DNA of 64,000 bases from Heliocidaris erythrogramma (GCA_025617745.1 CM046853.1:57621233-57685232); one strand, 5' to 3'. Shown: positions 25,860 through 37,140, counted from the first letter of the stretch. The notes: generated from the sequence alone by a model not told the origin. A program made the numbers and translations.

Positions 25860-25865
25860 TTTATT
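25860..25865 (-). terminator. RPL4 polyadenylation signal
   Basis: AATAAA on the minus strand (TTTATT on plus), about 130 bases past the RPL4 stop codon. It is the first canonical signal downstream. Confidence 0.65.
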
Positions 25866-25991
25866 GAATTGCTGATCTTACAGTCCTCGTGGTGTTGGTC
25901 TTTTTATCCATTCAAGGCCTCACATGACACAGTGTAGAGTGAGGATAATAAGAGTCACTATGTCCATCACTATAGAAATGTGGATGTCTTT

Positions 25992-26066
25992 CTACTTCTT
26001 GCCTTTTCCCTTGGCCTTGCCCTTGCCCTTGCCCTTGCCCTTTGCTGGTTCTGCCTTCTTGGTGAC
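25992..26066 (-). CDS. RPL4: RPL4 terminal exon (Lys/Gly tail)
   Basis: Acceptor ATCCGCAG. Encodes VTKKAEPA followed by alternating Lys-Gly and a TAG stop at 25992-25994. The highly basic tail fits rRNA contact. Confidence 0.88.
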   Translation of the reverse strand, partial: VTKKAEPAKGKGKGKGKAKGKGKK

Positions 26067-29000
26067 CTGCGGATGATTGGAAGGAAAGAAAGAGAATGGT
26101 AAATGGAATATGAAAACGAGAATTGAAAATAGAATATAAAGTAACAACCATATAATGATCACATCTATCAAGTTCGAATAGAAAATTAATCTATTATGTG
26201 AATTGTCTTTGAATATTTAAAGAACATTTATCATTTTTCAAATTCCTAATGCACAAAATAAGATTTACAACAAGAGAGTGGGCACAGGATAGCTCTATAT
26301 CAACAATACACCTCATGCATTGGTATTACGCATTAAAGTATCTTTGTCCATCCTCGATATCACAACAAAGTCAAATTTCAATTTTGGTATTGGGATATTA
26401 CAAACCAAAAGACAGACGTAAAATAGCATTTAAGGACGCTAATCATAATTTTGACATTTACAAAGTATTACTTTGAGAAAGTACCATACAATATCAGCTG
26501 TTGGGCAAAGAATCCACATACACGCAAAATACTAAATGCTGATGTACATGTTAACAACAAAGTATGGCACAATACATACCCCCCTCTTCTTGTCGAGGAT
26601 CTCCTGCTTCTTGGCCTTTGCCCTCTCCTCATCCAGCTTGGCATTGCGCTTCTGTGTCTTGGCATAGGGGTTGAGCTTGAACATGACCCTAGCGTTCTTC
26701 AGAGGGTTCTTCTTGAGGACCTTGCGCTTGGATGACGTTGTGTTGACCGGTCTGAGAGAGCGACGGATCTCCTGGCTCCTCAGCAACCTACGCAGGTCGG
26801 TGTTGGTCATCTTTGGCATGGGAGGCTAGGAGACGAGAGAAAGGGGTGATGATAAATCACGACTGAGGTTGGGAAAGGTACACTCCTCTAATCGCAATTA
26901 TACGGAGATGCCCAATACACATACAAAACACTTGTGTACCATGCATCTTTAAATGTTGTCTGTGCAACTCTTACATCAGTGGACTGTAGGATATTTTGTG
27001 AGGTGCTTCACTACTGTATGTCGAAAAAAGCCCTTACAGTTTAACAATCAATAGCACTTAGGCATGTTCTATGTAACTTATGATAAAAATACACATCTAC
27101 ATAACCCCAAAACATCATTTTGAGTCTCCATATAAATATGTGATTGATTCCATAAAACGACAGTTCCAACTTGCGACATTTTCTTGTCTAACAAGGGGCA
27201 TCAACAACAATTTAAAGTACACATACTGTCAGGTTATTGTTATATGTATTGTCCTTTCCCGCTAAAACATTTCCTGCAAATAACAATTGGTAGCAAAGAT
27301 GAAACATCATACTTATTTCCAAACACTGTAAGTGGCTTAAATAGTAAACATGCTGCATGTAACAGGAATGTTAAAATCTCACAAGTTGGCACCCTATACA
27401 ATCATTGTAGGACTAGAAAACTTATGCAATATGAAACTTTCGCAAATTCTTAACGATGTGTTCGTTGTGATTCAATCATTTCACGTAAGGACACTGTTGC
27501 GAATCTGCACAACTCGCAAAATTTGTGAATGCACACAAAAGTTTCTGGTTTTACTTTATGGACTACAGCATTAGAAAGTAAAACTTGAGCAACCATCACT
27601 TCCATAAACTTACTTCCAGTTGGACTTCTCTGAGGAAGGCTTCTTCCAGGTGCCATAGAGACCATCAAGCTTGTTGAATGCAGACTCTGTCCATACGCAG
27701 AACCTACCGACATGGCCACCAGGAGCTAGCCTCAAGAGGTTGAGTCTTGAGACCTGGAGTAGTGTCACACCTAAACATGAGAAAGTTTCACAATAATTCA
27801 TACCATGTCAACATTCTTGTATAACTTGAAAGAAATCATTTTTATTATTTATTCTATCTATCAAATCTGCTATTAGAGTAATTATCTGAAATTCATGTCA
27901 TTTGTCATTACTTAATACTTTTTTCTGCAAGGTGGCAAATAGTCTTTTTAAAAAAGGAAACGACAATTGAATTTCTGTTTATCCCATCAGTCTCATTAAA
28001 TCAGTTTAGTAACCTCCATATTCAATGAATTCAGGTAGAATGCAACATCATTTGGGATACTAAATCTGTGGTAAAATACTAGGAGTGAGGAATTCACCTG
28101 AACCATGTACGTTATGATTAAATTTGGGTAACTGATACCTTTAACCTGAATGCCAGTGATGATTATGGATTGAACAAAATTTGAAAATAAGGACTCATCA
28201 GAAATCAAAAATGTCTTCTGACATTTTTCTTTTTAACACCACCACAACAGAAAGTCTAACACAAGTAGAAAGAAATAATATGTTTGTAATCCGTTAGGTG
28301 TGGTGAGCAGAGGTACTACAGACAATACTTCTTCTTTGGATTGCACACTAACCTGGGATGTTCCTGAATGCCCTTGTGATGCCGTTGTCCTGATCGTACA
28401 CAACCAGGGGACCAAGACGTCTGACGAACCTCCTGTTCCTCATCTTGCCCTTGCCTGCCCTCATGCGACGAGACTTGTACACCTAAATTTGACAGGACAA
28501 ATTACGATACTTGAGAACAACATCACTGCCAGCTTAAACATTGTTAATTTCACCTAATTTGAACAGTAACAAATGCAACTAAAAACAATTTAAGCTCACC
28601 ACTGCCTCATCTCCAAGGTCTTGGAAAAGAAAAATCTAACATGGTCTTACAAACTAGTAGTCAATGGAGTGATTGCTTTCACCCTCTTAAAAAAAGACAC
28701 AAACAAAAAACAAAAACAATGGACACCGACACAAAATATTCCCACTATCCCATCAGTCTCATTAAATCAGTTTTTAACCTCCATATTCAATGAATTCAGG
28801 TTCATTTGAACATCATTTGGGAAACTGGGAATACATAAGAATTTGCAGAAAGAATATTCATGATTCTCATATTCTTATATTCTTATATTCCATATTTTCT
28901 TACTCGAAAAAGTTGCATTTATTCTCAGAATATTGTATTCCTAAAAGCACACTTATAGTGAACTAAATATCTTGCAATTCACCTCACAGCTTTCCATGGC

Positions 29001-31838
29001 ACACAGTGTTACACAGTCATAAAACAAACAACTATTCTGTGTAGAGGCCAAAACTGGTAGAGGGAAATTGCCTGAAAAAATGTGGAAATGTTAATAATGC
29101 TTCCTTCCCTACATACCACAATTACATGTATCAAGTTTACAAAGTACTTGAATTTCTTAAGCTTTCATTCAATTTATCATCTGTTGTTATTTCCTTTTGA
29201 TAATGGGCCTCCCAACAGAAGTTCATACTTTTCACTGGTTAATATTTGTTATTTACCTTCTTGATGTCTTCCCATGCCTTGAAGCGCTTGAGGAAGTAGA
29301 CTGCTTCCTTGGTCTTCTTGAAGTCTTGGACTTTGTCGCTGACTACAAGGGGTACTTCTGGTGTGCCCATGATCATGTGACCTGTGATTGTCATTGTAAA
29401 CATAGAATGTTATCCACTTCAATGACAAAAAGTGGCCTCAAAAATGTGTAAATAAATTGCAACTGATGATAGTTTTGTCAACAAAGCATAGGCAATGACA
29501 AATTCATAGCAAATGGGTGATTTGAGGATCCGAATTATTCAAGCATATCAACAATGATTCTTGCAGGATATTAATTACCAAGTGACGATCATGTTTGCAT
29601 CCGTGTTTTGTACATTTAAAGAATATAACTGATGTTAACATTTAAAGTTTTGTCATTCCTTTAACCCTAGCTGCACTGGGGGGGGGGGCCTGGGAGGCGC
29701 CCCCCCCCCCCTTCAATTTTTTTGGTGATTGCATCGCGACCGCTGGCAATTTCGGATTCTCGCTTCATGACTTTTTTCCCTGAAGTCTTGCGCACGTTTT
29801 GATACATTTGTCCATATCAGACATACCTAGGGGGTGTTATATGCTAATTAGTATGCGCATGTCATTAAAATTGCTAATCGCTCCATATATTTGTGTACAG
29901 TTACATGCTGTCAATAGACAATGGCTTGCATTTTAATTAGCTAATTATTCAAAAAAATAAAATTGCATAATTGATTAAAATTAATCACACCAGATTCAGC
30001 ATGTGAAGATCTATCGACATGCAAATTTTAAAGTTCATTGGACATTGCGTTTCAAAGATCAATGGGGGGGGGGCCTCCCAGGCCCCCCCCCCCAAGTATT
30101 TTCATGGAGCAAAATAGCCCAGTTCAGTAAGGGGTTCATGTCAGAGCAAAAGAACATGAATAAAGGCAGTAAAAGCATATTTAATAGGAATACAAAGGCT
30201 TTCAAAAACTGTTATGCTAGCCTCCAGTTAACACACCATACTACAATTCTCGCTACCTCAAATATGCAATTTTCGACGTAGAGGGCAATATTATGCATGG
30301 AAATGGTCCGCATCTTCGTCAACTTCACTTCCGGTCCGTATTGAAATACTACGGCTTATGAATAAAATGAGTGCTAAAATGCTTAATTTTTGAATCGCAT
30401 GACATAAACCACTCAAATTTTGAAAATGCAACCAATTGTCTCAATAAATCATGGTATCTTTTCAAACATGTCGGTTAATTTATACTCAAACTCAAGGATT
30501 TTTGTAATACCTGTGTACATTTTCAATGCAAAAAGACAAACACTTGTCGACCCAATCGGGATACTGTCAGCACTGCGCATGCGTGGTTTGCATGACAAAC
30601 GCCATCTGTTGGCGAAATTGTGTATTTGGGGTAGCGAGAATTGAACTATACAATCTTAGACGTTACTTCTGTCTAATACCTTTGGACATGACGAGAGCTG
30701 GGACTGCTGAGGCAGCAAGTGCAGAGCACATGGCAAAGCGCTTCTGGCTGATGTTGGTGCGTGTGTGCCAGCGACGCCAGATCTTGGTAGGGGCAAACAT
30801 GCGTCCACCACGGCACATGTTCCCGAAGGCTCCCTGACCAGAGCGGTGGGTACCACCTCCCCTGACACGGGGGATACGGGCCACAGCACGTCCTGTACCC
30901 CAAGATTCAGCACTGGTCTGGTGACCTGGAGAAAGGATAATGTTATGGAGCCTGTATCAATCTATAGAGTCTTTCACTAAAGGAACACCACATTTATACC
31001 ACATTTAGTTGTTAATTTGGCAGTATGCTTCCTATAGTCAAACATACAGATGCAAGTACAGATAACTTTGCATAAGTCGATTGTGTTGGGACCACAACAA
31101 ATAGTTTGACTAATGCAAAATTACACATATCTTACAGCAATTGGTCGACTTTGAGTTATGCAAGGTTAACTGTAAATATCTCCAATCACTTTGCCAACCA
31201 TGAAATTATGCCATCTGGAAAATATTGAAAAGCTATCAGAAATCTCTTTCAATCCATCTAATATTTAAAGATGAAGCACTTTACATTTTTCATTTCAGTT
31301 TTGCCTTGAAACTTTATTTCACAGATGGGCATACTTTCTCAAGTTCACAAAATCTCAACTGATTAACTCCCTATAACATGGAATGGAGTTCTTATTTTTC
31401 TCTGGATCAGAACTTCAATGTTATCAAGGTCATTCAAAAACACGGACCTGAAGTTGAAGTATCATCACATCACTCGTTACTTTTCCAAATTTCTTACCAT
31501 TTGCAACCTGCATTGATAAATGATTCTACAATCATGACAATATCCCAACAGACTGGCTCCACACTGACTGACAAGCAGCTGACAAAATCTTAACTATTCA
31601 GAATCATGTAATTTTTTGCTTGTTCTATTATCAGTATGTAAGGCAAAAGACTGAGCATACCAGCAATCTTCTTGACAGCGTAGGGCTGACGACTGTTCTT
31701 CCTCATGTTGGTGTGGGCATAGTTGACAATGTCTGGCCTGATTGGTGCCTTGAAGACAGCTGGGAGGGTCACATTGGTTCCAGTAACCTCATTCTTCTCA
31801 TTGTACACTGTAACGAGCGGTCTTGCAGCTGCAACAGC
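25992..31838 (-). CDS. RPL4: 60S ribosomal protein L4 (uL4)
   Basis: Component of the large cytosolic ribosomal subunit whose internal loop lines the peptide exit tunnel. Seven coding exons are identified: 31661-31838, 30680-30925, 29257-29381, 28353-28482, 27614-27770, 26580-26825 and 25992-26066. The product is about 386 residues and aligns along its length to animal L4: [38 protein letters not shown] (tunnel loop), [47 protein letters not shown] and LKLNPYAKT. The C-terminal tail is short and made of repeated Lys-Gly, shorter than the vertebrate tail. Introns are GT-AG and phases match, except that joining 27614 to 26825 leaves the frame one base short (see findings). Codon 1 lies upstream of 31838, because the first recognised exon begins directly with [12 protein letters not shown]. 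Two introns hold U57-like snoRNAs. Confidence 0.95.
26580..26825 (-). CDS. RPL4: RPL4 exon with KKNPLKN block
   Basis: Acceptor CTCCTAG. Encodes [13 protein letters not shown] through ILDKKRG, ending in phase 0 before GTATGT. The bases between the acceptor and ATG (CCTCCC) are one short of what is needed to continue the frame from the previous exon. Confidence 0.88.
27614..27770 (-). CDS. RPL4: RPL4 exon with [10 protein letters not shown] block
   Basis: Acceptor TGTTTAG. Encodes [19 protein letters not shown] to EKSNW, and ends in phase 2 (AA) before GTAAGT, the best donor in the gene. Confidence 0.9.
27980..28059 (-). ncRNA. SNORD57: Box C/D snoRNA, U57-like, copy 1 (RPL4 intron)
   Basis: Lies on the sense strand of the RPL4 intron between coding exons 28353-28482 and 27614-27770. 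Terminal stem TATCCCA/TGGGATA brackets a C box (ATGATGT, one base off RUGAUGA) and a D box CTGA. Immediately upstream of the D box is AACTGATTTAATGAGA. Its AACTGATTTAATGAG is a 15-nt perfect complement to the universally conserved 18S rRNA segment CTCATTAAATCAGTT. The fifth base before the D box would direct 2'-O-methylation to the A in GGCTCA (human 18S A99), the known target of U57/snR51. An internal ATGGAGG, as I recall from human U57, is also present. Confidence 0.85.
28353..28482 (-). CDS. RPL4: RPL4 exon with GKGKMRNRR block
   Basis: Acceptor AATTTAG. Encodes [18 protein letters not shown] to NIPG, and ends in phase 1 before GTTAGT. It sits between the two introns that carry U57-like snoRNAs. 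Confidence 0.92.
28746..28823 (-). ncRNA. SNORD57: Box C/D snoRNA, U57-like, copy 2 (RPL4 intron)
   Basis: Paralogue of the copy at 27980, in the adjacent intron (between exons 29257-29381 and 28353-28482). Terminal stem TCCCA/TGGGA, C box ATGATGT, internal GGAGGTTA, guide AACTGATTTAATGAGA and D box CTGA are all retained. The region after the C box (about 15 bases) and the bases just before the guide differ between the copies. The conserved antisense element argues that both copies are under selection as 18S guides. Confidence 0.83.
29257..29381 (-). CDS. RPL4: RPL4 exon with PLVVSDKVQ block
   Basis: Acceptor ATCACAG. Encodes [18 protein letters not shown] to WEDIKK, ending in phase 0 before GTAAAT. 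The split glycine codon joins it to SKG of the previous exon. Confidence 0.92.
29650..30125. mobile_element. Poly-G/C-ended inverted repeat in RPL4 intron
   Basis: GGGGGGGCCTGGGAGGCGCC near 29680 is mirrored by GGGGGGCCTCCCAGGCCCCC near 30068. The inner sequence is non-coding. Probably a non-autonomous transposon of the poly-G-ended type common in this window. Confidence 0.45.
30680..30925 (-). CDS. RPL4: RPL4 exon with the tunnel loop
   Basis: Acceptor TCTCCAG. Encodes [20 protein letters not shown] through the [13 protein letters not shown] loop to ALVMSK, the most conserved part of the protein, and ends in phase 1 before GTATTA. Confidence 0.95.
31661..31838 (-). CDS. RPL4: RPL4 first recognised coding exon
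   Basis: Acceptor CTGTCTACAG. Begins with codons [12 protein letters not shown], which matches residue 2 onward of animal L4, so the initiator ATG must end the preceding exon. Ends in phase 1 (AAG ATT GCT G) before GTATGC. Confidence 0.92.
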
Positions 31839-32536
31839 CTGTAGACAGGATGACAGAGAAAAAAGTCTGAGTAATCTCTAGTTTCAAGTTATCATCAATG
31901 GTAAAAAAAATTGATTTAATGCAGCAAAAGAGGCAAGCTTTCCCATATCTTGTGGCACAAGATTTACAGATGGACACCTCCAACTAAACTTGATATTGCC
32001 GACTGGTTTTATAAAACAAATACTGTAATTCACGTTTTGTAGCTCGTGCATCAATGATATGCACCACACTTGGCAGAGTCAAAATAAGATGGATAATGAA
32101 CAAGACTTCATTATCTGATTGTGACTAAGCCTGCATGCAGTGCATTTCCACTAATGCACTTGCAACTAGGACCAGCATATTAAAGCAAATTGAAAAAAAA
32201 AGAAGAAAAAAAAAAAGGAAAAAAGTCAAGTCCTAAAGTTTGAAAAGAAAGGCAGGTACCGTTTTTAGGGGAGAGGGTTCAATGACAAAGAATAACAAAA
32301 TGTATCACTCCTTTCACACAAAGACATTAAAGCGCTACTATGTCATAGTAAATCTTAATGTCTTTGTGTGGAAGGAGTGATACTGATGCTGAATTTCAGT
32401 CCCATGATCTGACACAGTTTGCCACGTCTGGAAAAGGCAAGCCAGAGCCAGAGACTGAGAGAGTGAAGTGTATAGATTCAGAAAAGCGCTGAGCAGGTAA
32501 CTTACCTTTCTTTTTCATTACAATTTCCATATATGG

Positions 32537-33905
32537 ATGTATCATAGTTGTACAAGCTCCGTGGCTTATCAATCTGGTACTGGCACACGGAGCTGTACAT
32601 GGGATGCATATACTGTGTGTGGAGGGGGATATCAACAAAAAAAATCTAGATTTATTTCCCACATACTGTGTGTGAGCCATGCATACCATCCTCTGTGTTT
32701 GCTAAAGAGATTACCTTCCAGGCTTTACTAAAATTGTAAAAATTTAATTTAAAAAAAAAAAATTTAATAAAAATTGGCAGGTGTGATCAGGTTTTTCTTA
32801 AAATCTTGCCTTGCATGTGTAGTCTTATATATATATATACAAGTTACACGTGCAAGGTAAGAAAAACCCGATCACACCTGCCGATTTTTTTTTTTTTTTT
32901 TTTTTATTCATTCGATTTTTACAATTTTAATTGAGCCTGGAAGGGAACCCCTTTAGCAAACAGCGAGGATGGTGTGCATGGCTCACAGTATGTGGGAAAC
33001 GGTGATATTTAGATTTAGATTTTTTTGATATCCCCCTCCAAACACAGTATATGCACCCCATGACATGTATGATCACTTCACCTAATACCGACCAGTCATA
33101 ATACCGACCATTAAGAGTATCATGGCATCTAGCGCGCGTCTTGCAAATCAACGCATGGGACTACGCGTAGAATGCCTAGCAACGTTGAGAACAGTCAAAA
33201 TGGAGTAAGATAGGAATAAAAACATAAGTATTATCAATTCATTGTTAATTTTTCATATTTTCATTAAAATAATCTCTTTTCATACCTGCCATTGACTTAT
33301 GTGCAGGGGTCGGTAATAAGACGCACTTCCCCCTCTATGCGTAAAATGAAATGACTCTATTGTGACGTAATTTCTACAAGAACGCGCAAGTATTATCGCT
33401 CGTCAGTACCTGGATCTTGTTCCCCAGTATTTGGGTAGTAGTCTGATGAATTTTCATTACGTTTCATGAAGAATCTTTCCTGTAGTCGTTGGAAACATCA
33501 TTAAAGGGAGTGGCAAGTCGTAATCCATGGGCCTGACCAGTTGGCCTGACTCGGGGAAATTCGGATACAATCAGGTCCAATCGTGCGCTACCGAAGGAAT
33601 GGATTCCTCGCACGATCGTTAACTCGAATCCCTCCATACGCAACCGACCAATGAGATTCAAATACTCGAATAAAGAACGCGCGATCTTGTTTACTCAAAT
33701 TTGGGTCAATGTGCGAACTTTTATTAGCTGCGCACGATAAATTGAAGTCGCTTTGAACTTTGATCCAGAGAAAGGAGCAGCCAACTGTAAGAGCGCCCAT
33801 AGATTGAGACTTGTCGCTCCCTTTAAGAGGTCGGTATTAGGTAAAGGCATCATACAGCTCTGTGTGCCAGTACCAGATTGATAAGCCACAGAGCTCGTAC
33901 AGCTA
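32537..33905. mobile_element. Palindromic foldback element with a nested insertion
   Basis: The left arm (about 32537-32800: GTACAAGCTCCGTGGCTTAT, CACGGAGCTGTACATGGGAT, CATATACTGTGTGTGGAGGG) is mirrored by a right arm (about 32880-33067, continuing at 33853-33905). The centre (about 32760-32900) itself pairs GGCAGGTGTGATCAGG with CCCGATCACACCTGCC around a (TA)n run. The right arm is interrupted by the element at 33068-33852. A related central hairpin occurs at about 43045-43200. Both copies lie next to a repA element. Confidence 0.7.
33068..33852. mobile_element. Nested DNA transposon with ACCTAATACCGACC ends
   Basis: Terminal inverted repeats of about 24 bp: TGATCACTTCACCTAATACC at the left and the inverse of TGATGCCTTTACCTAATACC at the right, flanked by TA. 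Removing it restores continuity of the surrounding palindrome arm. About 785 bp with no transposase frame, so non-autonomous. A TA target site is compatible with Tc1/mariner, but that is only a suggestion. Confidence 0.6.
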
Positions 33906-33912
33906 GATCATA

Positions 33913-34620
33913 CCACGAATAGTGGTCATATTGACCACTACGAATACAAAATGCAAAAATAGTTCGTATTTTCTGTCGCGTGTAGTAAAGGTATGGGGGG
34001 AAAATAATATATTTTAAATACTTGCTTTCAAATTCAGCCATTAAAAATCTCACTCCTACCTCAAATGGCCGTTAGAAAGAACTTTTGATATTTTCAGCAA
34101 AATCCAAAGTCAAAATCTTGTCCAAAACCGGAGAAATCCCTGCCGATTTGTTTCGCGATCGCGTGTTGTTTACATACTGCCGATGTCTTAGACTAAAATC
34201 GGCCAATAAATTTTTGTCCACGAAGAAACTCGGGATCGCAAGCGCACATCGATCTTTACGATCGCGCACACAGAAAATCGGGACTTTCCGTGTATGCCAC
34301 ATAGGGACCGAATTTTTAAGGACAAAACTCTTTTGGGGAGATGTCAGCGCCCGCGGCGACCAGGAAATGTACACAATGACTCCGATAGCTCGTTTCGCGA
34401 GAATCAACAGTAAATTACGGATTTGATTTTTGGAAATATCTTTTCCAACATCGGTGAGTTGAATTTATTGTATTTCTTGGATATTTAGTGGTCGGTTTTT
34501 GTAAATTAAATGCCGATTTTGAGTGAATGTTTGTGACTTTTGTGCAGTGGTGTTTTAAAAAGTTGAGGTGTATGACTGCCTATATTATACACACGAAGTA
34601 TAGGAATGTAGCTATGAGTG
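33913..34620. mobile_element. Unclassified element 'repA', copy 1, intact
   Basis: A 708-bp unit flanked by perfect 12-bp duplications AGCTAGATCATA (33901-33912 and 34621-34632). It starts CCACGAATAGTGGTCATATT, which contains the hairpin GTGGTCATATTGACCAC, and ends GAATGTAGCTATGAGTG. It has no terminal inverted repeat, no terminal poly-A and no long open frame. The second copy (43277-46179) is very similar but split by a foldback transposon; this copy preserves the unoccupied target TTTTTAAGG at 34313-34321. Confidence 0.8.
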
Positions 34621-35267
34621 AGCTAGATCATAGATGTACTACAGTTAAACTCTTCTAATATTAATAACATGATGGACATATATTAATGCTTAACAAAAAT
34701 GTGCATGCCAACACAATCCATTTTCAATTTCACTTCTTCACCATGTAAAGTTCACTTGTTCACTGACATTTTAAATATGACACTCACTGTCAAGCATGTC
34801 AAGCCAACATTACAGACTATTTTAGAGTCTAGTCTTCAAGCTTTTTGTCATGTTTGTACTCTTCATCTAACTTCCAGTTCCACAATACAAACTAATGTCC
34901 TTCATAACAACAAATCATGTTCATAATCGTCTGGTCTTTGCCTTTGGACAGGGTAACGATCACGACGATTGAAAAATAGCACGTGTGCAGGTCAGCGACA
35001 TCTTTATTTCCGCACCACCATCGACTTCTCATGTACCGTCAACTTGCAATGCATTAATTGTTATTTTGCATAGAAAACCCCCATGTACCGTACGTGTGGA
35101 AATGATCTGCGGACAGGAGGAACGTGGCAGAACATACCGGTATAAATGTGGCCTAAAAATCAGTGTTACAAGAAAGTAAACATTTTAATACCTAACATAA
35201 AAGTATAAAATATTATTAATGATACAGATTCTTATAATATACTTAAAATTTAAGGGAGATTTTGTAC

Positions 35268-35335
35268 CATTTTGACTGTAGTTGCCGGCAGCTTCCGATA
35301 CTAATTTCTACACGAGAGCCGCCACAGGCGAAAAG
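35268..35335 (-). promoter_or_regulatory. RPL4: Candidate RPL4 first exon (5' UTR plus ATG)
   Basis: On the minus strand a pyrimidine tract, CTTTTCGCC starting at 35335, resembles the 5' TOP start of ribosomal protein mRNAs. It is followed by a 65-base leader and AAAATG directly before GT (35267-35266). Joining this ATG to the exon at 31838 gives [10 protein letters not shown] in frame, the expected N terminus. The donor (GTACAA) is weak, so this is a hypothesis; intron 1 would be 3.4 kb. Confidence 0.35.
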
Positions 35336-36955
35336 ATCGCACACGTGAAATGTGTAATTGGGCTGCAAAGCAGATCCGCAGTCGGAACTATTTTAAAACA
35401 TATGAATAGAAAACTTGGATAAATCTTGCAATGTTTCATGATGTTACTTGATGCATTTGATACTTATTTATTTTTAAAATATATCGAATTTCACAAACAT
35501 GGAGTACATTTTTAAAGATAAAATTAATTTATGATTGGACTAATTTAATACGCGGTATGACAACCCCAAAGAAAACTCTATCATGATTAATCGGCCCAAA
35601 TAATGTCGACCCTACTGAAACGTCTCAGCTTATGCGTTGTCTTGCGGCCCCATTATAGACATTGAGAATCGGAAAACTATTTTATACATTTGCCACCGTT
35701 CATTAGCGAAAATTTGCATCAAGTGTAAAATTCTTCTCGACACGAGTATCGAAAACTTGAGATGCATAGATTATTGTCTTTTCATCATCAATTGACCCTC
35801 TGACAAACCATCCTTACCCCCCCCCCCCCCCCCCCCCCCCCCCTGCACAAGGTCTCGGTAACAGATTTATTGGCTCGCAACCCCGGGCATGTTTGCTGCC
35901 TGCCAGAGCCTACATGGGTCTCGTCTGATCATATTGAACATCGCTACTATTACTAGAATTCAATTTTCTCACAAGATGGTGGTGTCCTAAAATGGTTCTC
36001 AAAACCTGAAAATTGTTACAACAATCAGTAATTAGGTATGAACAACAACAGAAGTCAAATGCAAAAAAATCGGGGCCTACATGCATCTGAGGGAGGATGA
36101 GACATGACTCATTTTTTAAAGATCCATTCAATTAAGTGCCGAAAGGCGGGGGCGGGGCTGCAGGGGCTGCAGAGGCTCCCCCCCCCCCCCCCCGAACTCA
36201 TGGGCTATGCCGGTCACCGCGCAGCGATAGGTGATCTATTTGTGAGATTTTTCATAAATTATTTTATATCAATAAAGTGTATAAAGTGTCAAAAATTCAC
36301 TGTTCACTAAAGGCTATAGGGATGTACATTTTTCTTTCAAAGGGGCCTAAATCCGCCACTGGACGCTATACTTTCGAGGGAGCGCAGCGTCCGAGAAAGA
36401 ATTTGTGCGGTTTGAAACTATATTTTAGTGGACTTTCAACCACATCGTAAGGCGAATCCAACTCCTTTAATATGGTCTGCATACTTGAATCATTGATTTA
36501 TAAGCTAATTGGCGATTCCTAAATTTTGGAGCGGAGGGAGACGACTCCTGGGAAAATATTGAAAAGAACAGACGTCCCGTCCCCAGTATATCCCACTGGA
36601 TTTTTAACTCTTCGTCAGTATAATAGGTCTGATACCTCAAAATTAAGATGCTGGTATATGATACCTTATCACTATTATTATGTGAGTATAATATAAGTTG
36701 ACTGACCACTGGTCTTTTCTTCAAAGCATGTCAGATTTGCCTTTGCCAATGTTTTGGATGCCATGGTTTGTGTCGTGTCACAATCAATTAGGAGGCTATA
36801 TACCCTGCTTATTCATTCAGGCTGTTGCCTTCTTTGGTTTTTTCCCCGGTTAGGTCTTTGTCAGTTTGCACAACCAAAAGTAGGCCTGTACTTAATATGA
36901 TGATGCCGTTTACATATAGGGGATTTAAAAATCATCGTCGAAAAAAGGAGGTAAT
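35336..36955. other. Intergenic sequence with poly-C tracts
   Basis: Poly-C runs at about 35818-35843 and 36178-36193. The segment about 36130-36360 looks like a poly-C-ended inverted-repeat element (GGCGGGGGCGGGGCTGCAGG to CCGCCACTGG). No gene was recognised. Confidence 0.4.
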
Positions 36956-36959
36956 CATG

Positions 36960-37140
36960 CAGGGGCGGATACAGGATTTTCAGAAAGGGGGGCGCATTTC
37001 AGAACTGAGGGGGCGCACACTGAGGAACCCTCCGTTTGACGAAGCCAAATGGCCATCTAGGGGGTCCGGAGGATTACTTTGTCAGACAAAAAGGGGGGGG
37101 GCGCACGCCCCTTGCGCCCCCTTTTACCGCCTGGTAATTA
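36960..37140. mobile_element. Poly-G-ended element (GGGGCGGATACAGGATTTT family)
   Basis: Begins CAGGGGCGGATACAGGATTT, the start motif of several elements here (compare 38518 and the inverse at about 63593), and includes GCGCACGCCCCTTGCGCCCC. Non-coding. Confidence 0.45.

Noticed and set aside
27090-27130. A third box C-like motif (AATGATGT) in the next RPL4 intron
   Set aside because: No D box or terminal stem at a suitable distance.
32499-32518. ATGAAAAAGAAAG before GTAAGT on the minus strand as RPL4 exon 1
   Set aside because: Good donor, but joining to 31838 gives the wrong frame for AVAAARPLV and puts extra lysines at the N terminus.
32690-32700. GAGGATG before GTATGC on the minus strand as RPL4 exon 1
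   Set aside because: In frame, but it lies inside a palindromic repeat whose other arm has nearly the same sequence, so it is probably repeat-derived.
34085-34426. 113-codon frame inside repA as a transposase
   Set aside because: No catalytic motif or recognisable domain, and the second copy has the frame interrupted.
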